Of a stretch of DNA of 64,000 bases, positions 35,083 to 43,231 are shown one piece after another. How positions within the stretch are numbered: the first letter of the stretch is position 1; each line of letters opens with the position of its first letter. The stretch covers positions 32,917-96,916 of the forward strand of contig DHDR01000032.1 in the NCBI GenBank assembly GCA_002399445.1, read 5' to 3'. The DNA is from Ruminococcaceae bacterium UBA4871. GTDB lineage: Bacteria > Bacillota > Clostridia > Oscillospirales > Acutalibacteraceae. The translations under genes and the position numbers were made by a program. The notes under the pieces are model-generated. The model made no database searches, had not been told where the DNA came from, and saw only the letters and a list, made by a program, of their open reading frames with translations.

Positions 35083-35838
35083 ATGTATCTGCAGCCATCG
35101 GAGCAATTGGAATCCATTGGTGGCGGTCACCGTATCATTGTCAGCATGGATCATACCTTTAATACAGACACAGTACTGCTGGCCAGCTATGCAATGCCGA
35201 AGCGCGGAGAACAGTGTGCAGAATTCGGTACGGGCTGTGGGATGATCTCACTGCTTTGGTGCAGCAGAAGTGCTCCCAAGGCTGTTTATGCGTTGGAAAT
35301 TCAATCACAGGCATGCAGCCAAGCGGAACGCAGTGCGGCGCTTAATGGATTCACACAGATGCATGTGCTTGAATATGACCTGCGCAGGTTGATACAGGAA
35401 CCAGCTAAAGAGCTTCCGATACCAATCAATCTGGATCTTATTGCCTGCAACCCGCCATATAAACCGCTTGGCACTGGCATACAAAATCCACAGAAAAGCA
35501 AGGCCGCTTCCCGTCATGAAATTGGCTGTACTTTGGAACAGATTGCAGCAGCTGCTGCAAGGCTGCTGCGCTGGGGAGGACGTTTCACCTGCTGCCTGCG
35601 TCCCGAGCGGATGTCAGAAGCCTTTCAAATCTTTTCGGCGGCAGGCTTGGAACCCAAAAAAATGCGGCTCGTGCAGCACCGGCTTGAAAAAGCGCCATCC
35701 CTGTTTCTGCTGGAAACCCGGCGTGGAGGAAAACCCGGCTTGCTTGTTGAACCCGTGCTTTTACTGGAGAACAGCGTCGGCGCTTGTTCTGCAGAAATGA
35801 GGAACATTTACGGTGATTATGGGGAGGAACAGAAATGA
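35083..35838 (+). CDS. tRNA1(Val) A37 N6-methyltransferase-like protein (YabB/TrmN6)
   Basis: A 251-residue SAM-dependent methyltransferase: SAM loop AEFGTGCGMISLL, a VYALEIQ acidic motif, and the amino-methylase signature NPPYKP. Family members methylate N6 of adenine; the E. coli homologue acts on tRNA1(Val). FNTDTVLLASYA near the N-terminus is typical. The rsmI gene overlaps its stop by ATGA, matching the yabB-yabC pair of Bacillus. Confidence 0.87.
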   Translation: MYLQPSEQLESIGGGHRIIVSMDHTFNTDTVLLASYAMPKRGEQCAEFGTGCGMISLLWCSRSAPKAVYALEIQSQACSQAERSAALNGFTQMHVLEYDLRRLIQEPAKELPIPINLDLIACNPPYKPLGTGIQNPQKSKAASRHEIGCTLEQIAAAAARLLRWGGRFTCCLRPERMSEAFQIFSAAGLEPKKMRLVQHRLEKAPSLFLLETRRGGKPGLLVEPVLLLENSVGACSAEMRNIYGDYGEEQK

Positions 35839-36680
35839 GGGGCACTTTATATGTCGTTGGAACGCCGATTGGAAATCTGGGGGACCTTTCCCCTCGTGCT
35901 GTCGAAATTCTGGGGAGTGTTGATTTTATAGCAGCGGAAGATACACGTGTTACGCTGAAACTGCTTACCCATTTTGGTATCAAAAAACCGCTGATCAGCT
36001 ATTTTGAACATAATAAACGTGAGCGGGGCGAAATTGTCCTTGCCCGTATTGAAAGCGGTGAAAACTGTGCGCTTGTCAGCGACGCAGGGATGCCAGCAAT
36101 TTCCGACCCTGGGGAAATGCTGGTCCGACAGGCACATGAGCGCGGGATACTGGTTGTGGCAGTTCCGGGCCCCAGTGCAGTTGTGACAGCGCTTGCCGTT
36201 TCCGGTATGCCCACCGGGCGTTTTACTTTTGAGGGCTTTCTCAGCGTGAATAAAAAAAGCCGGCGGGAACACTTGGATGAGGTACGGAATGAACATCGGA
36301 CGATGGTCTTTTATGAAGCACCGCATAAACTGTTGACAACTTTGCAGGATATGTTAGCGGCGTGGGGGGACCGCCGTTTGGCGCTGGTGCGGGAACTGAC
36401 CAAAATACATGAGGAAGTGTGCAGGACCACTCTTTCAGAAGCAGTGCAGTACTATACAGCAAATACGCCAAGAGGAGAATTTGTGCTGGTGATTGCCGGT
36501 GCGGCACAGGAGAAAGTACAGGCAGATTCACTAGAAAATGCACTCCTTCTTGCCCGTTCTTTTATCAAAAGCGGAGATTCTGCCTCTACTGCAGCGAAAA
36601 AAGCAGCTGCTGAGACGGGACGCAAAAAAAATGAAATTTATAAGGCATTGACACAAAATATCTGTGAAAACGACCAATAA
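35835..36680 (+). CDS. rsmI: 16S rRNA (cytidine1402-2'-O)-methyltransferase
   Basis: RsmI methylates the ribose of C1402 in the ribosomal P site. The 281 residues carry the tetrapyrrole-methylase fold: LYVVGTPIGNLGDLSPRAVEIL at the N-terminus, AAEDTRVTLKLL, LVSDAGMPAISDPGE and VPGPSAVVTALAVSG. Length is normal. It is the last gene of the rightward run and is followed by a bidirectional terminator. Confidence 0.95.
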   Translation: MRGTLYVVGTPIGNLGDLSPRAVEILGSVDFIAAEDTRVTLKLLTHFGIKKPLISYFEHNKRERGEIVLARIESGENCALVSDAGMPAISDPGEMLVRQAHERGILVVAVPGPSAVVTALAVSGMPTGRFTFEGFLSVNKKSRREHLDEVRNEHRTMVFYEAPHKLLTTLQDMLAAWGDRRLALVRELTKIHEEVCRTTLSEAVQYYTANTPRGEFVLVIAGAAQEKVQADSLENALLLARSFIKSGDSASTAAKKAAAETGRKKNEIYKALTQNICENDQ

Positions 36681-36705
36681 AGCCATTTTCAATCTTTCAA
36701 TAAGA

Positions 36706-36748
36706 AAAACAGCAAAGAATGATACATTCCATTCTCTGCTGTTTTTTT
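36706..36748. terminator. Bidirectional terminator between rsmI and nrdG
   Basis: AAAACAGC-A-AAGAAT (36706-36720) pairs with ATTCTCTGCTGTTTT (36731-36744), ending in TTTTT. A and T runs on both sides serve the convergent genes. Confidence 0.85.
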
Positions 36749-36750
36749 AT

Positions 36751-37269
36751 TTAGTCTTCATCCACATTATCTAGAACAATATGACCTTCCTTCCGGGTAG
36801 CATTCAGATCAATAATGCGCTGATTGCTGCTGCCGCGGAAATGCAAAGTCAAATCACGCAGTGCCTCTAGATAAGGACCGTCAACAAGATAATCGGCTAA
36901 TTCCAAAAGCTGGTGTACATCAGGATCTGTATTTTTCAGAAGTTGTTCATAAGTCCATCCAGAATACACGGTAATATCCAGTTTCGTTTCATTTTTAATC
37001 CGCTTAGCAAGTTCGGCAAGACCTTTTGCTTGGCTGAAGGGTTCCCCTCCGGAAAATGTAACCCCCCGCAGCATGGGATTTTCTTTGATTTCTGTGAGCA
37101 AACGGTCAATGGAAACTAGGTAACCGCCGTTAAAATCATGCGTTTGTGGATTCTGGCAGTCTGGACAGTGATGTGGGCATCCCTGCACAAAAATTGTGTA
37201 GCGAAAACCACGCCCGTCTACAATGGATTCAGGTTCTGTACCTGCTAACCTTAATTCAGTGCAAGCCAT
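36751..37269 (-). CDS. nrdG: Anaerobic ribonucleotide reductase activase (radical SAM)
   Basis: NrdG makes the glycyl radical of NrdD using SAM and a [4Fe-4S] cluster. The radical SAM motif is CPHHCPDC in FVQGCPHHCPDCQNP, and GVTFSGGEPF is the SAM-binding GGE. Length ~172 is normal. ATG 37269 is preferred; a GTG three codons earlier is possible. The start lies inside the 3' end of the small glycyl-radical gene, so the two are translationally coupled. Confidence 0.93.
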   Translation of the reverse strand: MACTELRLAGTEPESIVDGRGFRYTIFVQGCPHHCPDCQNPQTHDFNGGYLVSIDRLLTEIKENPMLRGVTFSGGEPFSQAKGLAELAKRIKNETKLDITVYSGWTYEQLLKNTDPDVHQLLELADYLVDGPYLEALRDLTLHFRGSSNQRIIDLNATRKEGHIVLDNVDED

Positions 37270-37414
37270 GCTTGACACGGTCTTTTTCTTCAGCCAATTT
37301 TGCGTTGTTCCAACGGTCCATCGTGCCTACCAGATAACCAGTAATGCGACGGATGCGCTCAAAACCAACACCTTCACCAACCATATGATCCTTTACTACC
37401 AAACGTTCTGCCAT
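37256..37414 (-). CDS. Separate glycyl-radical domain of anaerobic ribonucleotide reductase
   Basis: A 52-residue protein. Its FERIRRITGYLVG-DRWNNAKLAEEKDRVKHG aligns with the C-terminal end of single-chain NrdD (RRVCGYLG...RPFNAGKQEE...RRVKH in E. coli), which holds the radical glycine; here that glycine would be the G of RITGYL. ATG 37414 follows AGGAGC. It lies between nrdD and nrdG, ~95 bases after the nrdD stop, and overlaps nrdG. The large NrdD lacks this motif, so the two proteins probably form the active enzyme together. A spare radical domain, as YfiD is for Pfl, is an alternative. Confidence 0.75.
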   Translation of the reverse strand: MAERLVVKDHMVGEGVGFERIRRITGYLVGTMDRWNNAKLAEEKDRVKHGLH

Positions 37415-37508
37415 TTTTATTGCTCCTTTTCTCATTTCCAAGAATCTATAAAATTATTATTCAAAACTGAAAAACAGATAAAATCCAATTAAAAATCATA
37501 GAAAATTT

Positions 37509-39815
37509 TTACTTTCCGTCACAGCCGCAGCCATCACCATTGATAACTGGTACATTCGTATATTTTTTGCGAAGCTCATTCAAACGCTCCACACTGACCG
37601 GCTCGCCCTCTTTGCGTCCGCAGCGTGGACAGACATTGTCAATGACACCATTAAAACCGCAGACCGGATCACGGTCAACCGGATGATTGACACTGCCGTA
37701 CCCGACTCCCGATTCTTTCATACAACGGATAACAGACTCGAAAGCGTCCAAATTTTTACAGGTATCTCCGTCCAATTCTACATAAGAAATGTGTCCGGCA
37801 TTCGTCAGCGCATGATAAGGGGCCTCTGTTTTGATTTTTTTGAAAGCACTGATAGGGTAATAAACCGGCACATGGAAAGAATTTGTATAATACTCGCGGT
37901 CCGTAATTCCCGGAAGAATCCCATATTTTACTTTATCAATCTTGACAAACTGACCGGAAAGTCCCTCTGCCGGTGTTGCCAGCAGCGTGAAATTCAGACC
38001 TGTCTTTTCGCTCTCATCATCCATGCGCTTGCGCATATGACCGATAATTTTCAGTCCGAGTTTTTGACTTTCTTCACTTTCGCCATGGTGTTTACCGGTC
38101 AGGGCAACCAGTGTTTCTGCCAGACCGATAAAGCCGACAGACAATGTCCCATGCTTCAAAACTTCCGCTACACTGTCCGTATATTTTAGTTTTTCAGAGT
38201 CAATCCAGACACCCTGTCCCATGAGGAACGGATAATTGTAAACTTTTTTGCTGCACTGAATCTTGAAACGGTGCAATAACTGCCGGATACATAAGTCAAT
38301 GCGCTCATCCAGAATTTTAAAGAATTTGTCAATATCATGGTTTGCCTCAATGCCGATACGCGGCAGATTGATGCTGGTAAAGCTCAGATTGCCGCGGCCG
38401 CAGGTAACCTCTTTTGTGCGGTCATGTACATTGCCCATTACACGGGTTCGGCATCCCATATAAGCAACTTCGCTATTATAAGAGCCATCGTAATACTGCA
38501 GATTAAACGGAGCATCAATGAAGCTGAAGTTCGGGAACAGGCGCTTGGCACTTGTTTTCATTGCCAGCTTGAAAAGATCATAATTGGGATCACCCGGGTT
38601 ATAGTTGACACCTTCCTTGACTTTGAAGATCTGTACTGGAAAGATTGGTGTCTCTCCATCACCCAATCCGGCATCTGTTGCAAGAAGCAGGTTGCGCATT
38701 ACCATGCGTCCCTCTTCACTGGTACAAGTACCATAATTGAGACTGGAAAAAGGCACCTGTGCCCCTGCGCGGGAATTCATAGTGTTCAGGTTGTGAATTA
38801 ATGCTTCCATAGCCTGATAAGTTGCCTTGTCGGTTTCTTTCCATGCAGTCTGTGCTGCAAAGCGGTGGACCGTATGTGCTTGCTCTTCTGTGATTTCCTG
38901 ATAGCCGTTTTCGCGCTGGTGAGCCGGAAGCAGAGCCACTAATTTTTCTTCCAAAGCTTCTCCGTTGCTCATGGCAATGCTGTCCTGAAGCTGCTCAAAC
39001 AAATATTGAGCCAGTGCCTCTGCGTCATGATCATTCATGGAAAATACTGCTTCAAAGTACTGGGAAAGCCCAAAACGGTACATCTTGCGATAAGTTTTTT
39101 GAACGCCGGGTGCCATGGAATAGTCAAAGTTCGGAACGGACTGTCCGCCGTGCATTTCATTCTGATTTGCCTGAATGGCAATACAGGCAAGTGCAGCATA
39201 GGAACGAATATCATTTGGTTCCCGCAAAGTACCGTGACCCGTGCAAAAACCATTTTTAAAAAGTTTCAGCAGGTCGATTTGACAGCAGGTCTCTGTCAGC
39301 ATGTAAAAATCTTCATCGTGAATGTGAATATCCCCATTGATATGCGCTTCTGCAATGTCCTTTGGCAGCACATAGTTGTTAATGAAATATTTGCTGCCTT
39401 CACTGCCATACTTTAACATGGTGCCCATAGCAGTGTCCGCATCAATGTTGGCATTTTCCCGTTTAAGGTCCACATCCTTTGCATCACAGTAGGTCAATTT
39501 TTTATAAATATCCATTAAATCGCCCTGTGCCTGCCGGATTTTGTTGTGTTCGGCACGATAAAGGATGTATGCTTTCGCAGTTTTTGCATAATCGGCTTCA
39601 ATCAACTTTGCTTCTACAATATCCTGTACCTGTTCAACGGAAGGTACCTGATTTTTGGGAAGGGCATCTACAATTTTGTCTGTCAGTTTTTTAAGACTTG
39701 TCTGAGAGATCACTTCATCCTGCACAGAATGATTGGCTTTTGTAATCGCGCATGAAATTTTATCCTTATCGAATTGAACGAGGTTACCGTTACGTTTGCG
39801 AATCTGAGTGATCAT
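37509..39815 (-). CDS. nrdD: Anaerobic ribonucleoside-triphosphate reductase large chain (without radical-glycine end)
   Basis: A class III ribonucleotide reductase, reducing NTPs to dNTPs without oxygen. The N-terminus is an ATP-cone (IRKRNGNLVQFDKDKISCAITKA), and the catalytic barrel includes HIHDEDFYM, VPFSSLNYGTC and GNLSFTSINLPR. The zinc site near the end is CGFNGVIDNVCPRCG. After it comes VSVERLNELRKKYTNVPV and a CGCDGK tail where other NrdDs have RVCGYL, so the radical glycine is not here. AAGGAG precedes TTG 39821 and ATG 39815; either could be the start. The promoter and paired NrdR boxes lie upstream. Confidence 0.93.
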   Translation of the reverse strand: MITQIRKRNGNLVQFDKDKISCAITKANHSVQDEVISQTSLKKLTDKIVDALPKNQVPSVEQVQDIVEAKLIEADYAKTAKAYILYRAEHNKIRQAQGDLMDIYKKLTYCDAKDVDLKRENANIDADTAMGTMLKYGSEGSKYFINNYVLPKDIAEAHINGDIHIHDEDFYMLTETCCQIDLLKLFKNGFCTGHGTLREPNDIRSYAALACIAIQANQNEMHGGQSVPNFDYSMAPGVQKTYRKMYRFGLSQYFEAVFSMNDHDAEALAQYLFEQLQDSIAMSNGEALEEKLVALLPAHQRENGYQEITEEQAHTVHRFAAQTAWKETDKATYQAMEALIHNLNTMNSRAGAQVPFSSLNYGTCTSEEGRMVMRNLLLATDAGLGDGETPIFPVQIFKVKEGVNYNPGDPNYDLFKLAMKTSAKRLFPNFSFIDAPFNLQYYDGSYNSEVAYMGCRTRVMGNVHDRTKEVTCGRGNLSFTSINLPRIGIEANHDIDKFFKILDERIDLCIRQLLHRFKIQCSKKVYNYPFLMGQGVWIDSEKLKYTDSVAEVLKHGTLSVGFIGLAETLVALTGKHHGESEESQKLGLKIIGHMRKRMDDESEKTGLNFTLLATPAEGLSGQFVKIDKVKYGILPGITDREYYTNSFHVPVYYPISAFKKIKTEAPYHALTNAGHISYVELDGDTCKNLDAFESVIRCMKESGVGYGSVNHPVDRDPVCGFNGVIDNVCPRCGRKEGEPVSVERLNELRKKYTNVPVINGDGCGCDGK

Positions 39816-39915
39816 AATCAACCATTACTCCTTAATGTTGCCGGATTCGAAGTCACCGTTTTCTACTTTATTTGATGAATACTCTGCATCAAATCCTTTT
39901 GCTTTTATGACTAGT

Positions 39916-39944
39916 ATTCTAACATGCCCAATTAGGAATGTCAA
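39916..39944 (-). promoter_or_regulatory. Promoter of the nrd operon
   Basis: On the minus strand TTGACA (39939-39944), 17-base spacer, TGT-TAGAAT (39916-39921), with an extended -10. Confidence 0.85.
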
Positions 39945-39952
39945 ACAAAAAA

Positions 39953-39999
39953 GCACCTTATATAGACATTGAAACAAATTATATTACTATATCTAGTAT
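39953..39999. promoter_or_regulatory. Pair of NrdR boxes upstream of nrdD
   Basis: Box 1 (39953-39968) has core CCTTATATAG and box 2 (39984-39999) CTATATCTAG, against the NrdR consensus core CwAtATaTwG (8 and 9 of 10). Their centres are 31 bases apart, the three-helical-turn spacing typical of NrdR sites. They lie just upstream of the -35. The remaining bases to 40165 show no gene. Confidence 0.75.
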
Positions 40000-40165
40000 G
40001 CTAAAAAATGAAACTTTTTAAACTTTCAACCGGGTTATCAACATTTTCTGCCTTGGAAAAGGTAGATAAAATGGTCTTTTCTGCACTTTTCCACTTCTTT
40101 CAACAGCTTTTCAACTGATAGAAAACGGGCCGCAAAAATTTTTTTTACGCATATTTTATGGGACT

Positions 40166-40552
40166 TTATAAATGCGATGCCCAGTCGCAGAGCAAGGCAG
40201 CAGCTTTCAAAGCACCGTCAGCTTTTGACGTGATGCGGTACTCTACACGAGGCGGGATTTGCTGAAATTGCTGCCGCTCTGTCAATCCGGCAGCACACAG
40301 TTCTTTCAAACTTTGGCTGAGCATCATATCGGTTATCCCTGCAATTCGATTACGCAGCTCGCTGTAACGCAGACTATCCTTTCCACTGAGGGATAAAAGA
40401 ATACGCAGTTTCCACTTACCGCCTACATTTTCAAGCGCACGTGTAAGCAGCTGATCATTTTTTTGGTCGGTAGTTCGAGTGGCCGCATTCCGGGTATGCA
40501 GGCGCTTTTTTCCTTTTTTTTCTTTGGACTTATCTTTTTTCATCTGCTGCAT
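40166..40552 (-). CDS. HxlR-family winged-helix transcriptional regulator
   Basis: A 128-residue HxlR/MarR-like regulator. LENVGGKWKLRILLSLSGKDSLRYSEL and the recognition helix region MLSQSLKELCAAGLTERQ, then PRVEYRITSKADGAL, are the family pattern. A very basic ~30-residue N-terminus (KKDKSKEKKGKKR) precedes the domain. The usual N-terminal redox Cys of HxlR is absent. It overlaps the end of queH, so it is co-transcribed. The target is unknown. Confidence 0.88.
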   Translation of the reverse strand: MQQMKKDKSKEKKGKKRLHTRNAATRTTDQKNDQLLTRALENVGGKWKLRILLSLSGKDSLRYSELRNRIAGITDMMLSQSLKELCAAGLTERQQFQQIPPRVEYRITSKADGALKAAALLCDWASHL

Positions 40553-41187
40553 TTTCCTTCCCTGCGGCGGGCAGATTCTGCTGCTGAGTAAATGCAGCCG
40601 CAGTAGTTTTGCCGATAAAGGCTGTACTGATGGGAAAGTACAATACTCCTCTGATAGCCGCCGTGCTTTTTAAAGTCGGAGGGCAGCCATGCAACGCCAT
40701 ACTGCTTTGCCAGCTCAAAGCCGATTTCATTGAGTTTTTGGGCATTCTTGTAGGGGCTGATGGAAAGCGTACTGGCAAAGTAATCAAAGCCACCCTCTTT
40801 AGCGGTTTGAGCAGTCTCTTGAAGCCGCAGACGATAACATTGAAAACAGCGTTCTCCTCCTTCCGGCAGATTTTCCATCCCTTTCGCCATCTCAAAAAAG
40901 CGCTTTGGGTCATAATTTCCCGGTAGGAACTGAACGGATGAGGACAGCGGCATTTCCTGCAGCAGACGCTTGACTTCCCACACGCGTTTTGTGTATTCTT
41001 CTTCGGGAAAAATATTGGGGTTGTAATAAAACAGAGTAATGGAAAAATATTGGGTCAGATACTCTAAAACATAACTGCTGCAGGGTGCACAGCAGGCATG
41101 GAGAAGAAGCCGGGGTTTCTTTCCCTGCGGCAAATTCTTGAGGAGTTTGTCCAAGGCAAGCTGATAATTCTGCTTTATCATGTTCAT
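40540..41187 (-). CDS. queH: Epoxyqueuosine reductase QueH
   Basis: A 215-residue QueH (DUF208) protein that performs the last step of queuosine synthesis in tRNA without cobalamin. Its motifs are LLLHACCAPCSSYVLEYL, ERCFQCYRLRL and a C-terminal NYCGC. These cysteine pairs hold an Fe-S cluster and a second metal. ATG 41187 follows AAGGCGG; ATG 41181 is an alternative. Confidence 0.93.
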   Translation of the reverse strand: MNMIKQNYQLALDKLLKNLPQGKKPRLLLHACCAPCSSYVLEYLTQYFSITLFYYNPNIFPEEEYTKRVWEVKRLLQEMPLSSSVQFLPGNYDPKRFFEMAKGMENLPEGGERCFQCYRLRLQETAQTAKEGGFDYFASTLSISPYKNAQKLNEIGFELAKQYGVAWLPSDFKKHGGYQRSIVLSHQYSLYRQNYCGCIYSAAESARRREGKCSR

Positions 41188-41218
41188 TTCCGCCTTCTTT
41201 TTATTTTGCGAATACAAA

Positions 41219-41252
41219 GAACCGCGCATCATCAAAGCAAAACGCGCGGTTC
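41219..41252 (-). terminator. Hairpin after aspS or before queH
   Basis: GAACCGCGC (41219-41227) pairs with GCGCGGTTC (41244-41252). In the minus direction it is followed by TTTGTATT, a weak U tract. Confidence 0.6.
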
Positions 41253-41328
41253 ATAAAACTGAAATCAAAAGATTCAGACAGATAAAATTCATACCTACTA
41301 TCTTTAAGGCAAGGCAGTAAAAATTTGT

Positions 41329-43110
41329 TTATTTTTCAGTTTGAATCCCAATCTTCAGCTCATCTAACTGCTGTTGGTCGACCACATCCGGTGCATTAGA
41401 CATCAGGTCTGCCGACGATGAAACTTTCGGGAAAGCCACCGTGTCACGCATATCATCGATACCAAGCAGGACCATGACCAGACGCTCCAGTCCCCAAGCC
41501 ATACCGCCGTGCGGGGGAGCACCATATTTCAAAGCATTGAGCAGGAAACCAAAGCGGCGCTCTGCCTCTTCTGGTTTGAAACCCAGAGCTTCCAGCATAC
41601 GTTCCTGCAGTTCGGTATCGTGTATACGAATGCTGCCGCCGCCTGCTTCATAGCCATTGATGACCATGTCATAAGCGATGGAACGCACAGAGCCGGGGTC
41701 ACTTTCCAGACGGTCAAGATCTTCCGGATTTGGCATGGTAAATGGGTGATGCATCGCCATCCAGCGGCCTTCCTCCTTGCTGTATTCAAACATGGGAAAG
41801 TCTGTTACCCACAGCAGGCAGGGCTTTGATTTATCAATCAGGTCAAAGCGGCGAGCAAGTTCACAGCGCAGAGCGCCCAAAGAAGCATAAACAACCGAGT
41901 TGTCATCGCTGGCAACTAAGAACAGTACATCGCCGGATTCTGCATGCAGGGCAGTGCGGATTGCGGACACTTCCTCAGGCGTCAGGAATTTTTCATAACT
42001 GCTGGTTTCCTTTTCAGCCAGACGTGTCCATGCCAGACCTTTTGCACCATAGGACTTTACCCAGTCGCCAAGTTTGTCAATCTCTTTGCGGGAAAGGTCT
42101 TTTGCCTTTCCTTTCAAGTTGATGCCGCGCACCGAGCCGCCTTCTGCCAAGGCACCGGAAAATACTTTAAACCTTGTATTTTTCACGCAGCCACTGACAT
42201 CGTGCAATTCCATGCCAAAGCGCAGGTCTGGTTTGTCGGAACCGAAACGGTCCATTGCTTCCTGCCACTTCATGCGCGGCAATGGTGTGGGGATGTTGAT
42301 ATTCAGTAATTCCTGATAGACTTTTTGAATGAATCCTTCCCCAATAGCCATGACGTCGTCCTGCTCGACAAAGCTCATCTCAAAGTCGATCTGGGTAAAT
42401 TCCGGCTGACGGTCGGCACGTAAATCCTCGTCGCGGAAACAGCGGGCAATCTGCATATAGCGGTCAAAGCCGGAAACCATCAAAAGCTGTTTGTAAAGCT
42501 GCGGACTTTGGGGCAGGGCAAAAAATTTGCCGTGAAAAATACGGCTGGGTACTAAATAATCGCGGGCACCCTCTGGAGTTGATTTAATCAGGTCAGGTGT
42601 TTCAATTTCCAAAAAGCCGTTGTCATCGAAATAATCGTGCGCGCATTTGGTGATACGGTGGCGTGCCATCAAAATACGCTGCATATCAGGGCGGCGCAGA
42701 TCCAGATAACGGTAACGCAGCCGTGTCTCACTAGACACATTGGAATTTTCCTCAATGGCGAATGGAGGTGTCTCGCTTTTTGAGAAAATCCGCAGTTCAG
42801 AAACAGCCAGCTCCACATCTCCAGTTGGCAAGTCGGGGTTTTTGCTTGTGCGTTCCCGCACAATACCAGTTGCCGCAAGACAGAACTCACTGCGGCAGGC
42901 AAACGCTTTCTTAAAGACTTCCCGGTCAGTCTCTTCATCAAAAGCAAGCTGCATGATGCCGGAGCGGTCACGCAGATCGATAAAAATCAATTGGCCAAGA
43001 TCACGCTGACGCTGAACCCAGCCGCATAAAGTCAAAGTTTTTCCGGCATCAGACAGACGCGGTTCGCCGCAATAGCAGCTGCGCTTGAGGCCGGTCATAA
43101 ATTCTGCCAT
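41329..43110 (-). CDS. aspS: Aspartyl-tRNA synthetase
   Basis: Class II synthetase of bacterial type, 593 residues. The N-terminal anticodon-binding OB-fold holds CGWVQRQRDLGQLIFIDLRDRSG; motif 2 is RCFRDEDLRADRQPEFTQID; the GAD insertion lies in the middle; motif 3 is GMAWGLERLVMVL. The residue before GQLIF is Leu rather than the His seen in relaxed-specificity enzymes, suggesting an Asp-specific form (inference). ATG 43110 follows TTGGAGG. It is the second gene of a hisS-aspS operon. No T-box leader is visible. Confidence 0.97.
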   Translation of the reverse strand: MAEFMTGLKRSCYCGEPRLSDAGKTLTLCGWVQRQRDLGQLIFIDLRDRSGIMQLAFDEETDREVFKKAFACRSEFCLAATGIVRERTSKNPDLPTGDVELAVSELRIFSKSETPPFAIEENSNVSSETRLRYRYLDLRRPDMQRILMARHRITKCAHDYFDDNGFLEIETPDLIKSTPEGARDYLVPSRIFHGKFFALPQSPQLYKQLLMVSGFDRYMQIARCFRDEDLRADRQPEFTQIDFEMSFVEQDDVMAIGEGFIQKVYQELLNINIPTPLPRMKWQEAMDRFGSDKPDLRFGMELHDVSGCVKNTRFKVFSGALAEGGSVRGINLKGKAKDLSRKEIDKLGDWVKSYGAKGLAWTRLAEKETSSYEKFLTPEEVSAIRTALHAESGDVLFLVASDDNSVVYASLGALRCELARRFDLIDKSKPCLLWVTDFPMFEYSKEEGRWMAMHHPFTMPNPEDLDRLESDPGSVRSIAYDMVINGYEAGGGSIRIHDTELQERMLEALGFKPEEAERRFGFLLNALKYGAPPHGGMAWGLERLVMVLLGIDDMRDTVAFPKVSSSADLMSNAPDVVDQQQLDELKIGIQTEK

Positions 43111-43231
43111 AGTGTTCCTCCAAAAAAAAGAAATCAAAATTGATTCAATAACGTAAATGATCTGTATGGTATGAGAAAAATGCGGTGCAGACAATGGACA
43201 AAGTTACTGCTTGTCTGTTCGCTTTTAAAAA

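Noticed and set aside
40033..40041. DnaA box (TTATCAACA)
   Set aside because: A single copy with one mismatch and no cluster or AT-rich unwinding element; chance occurrence.
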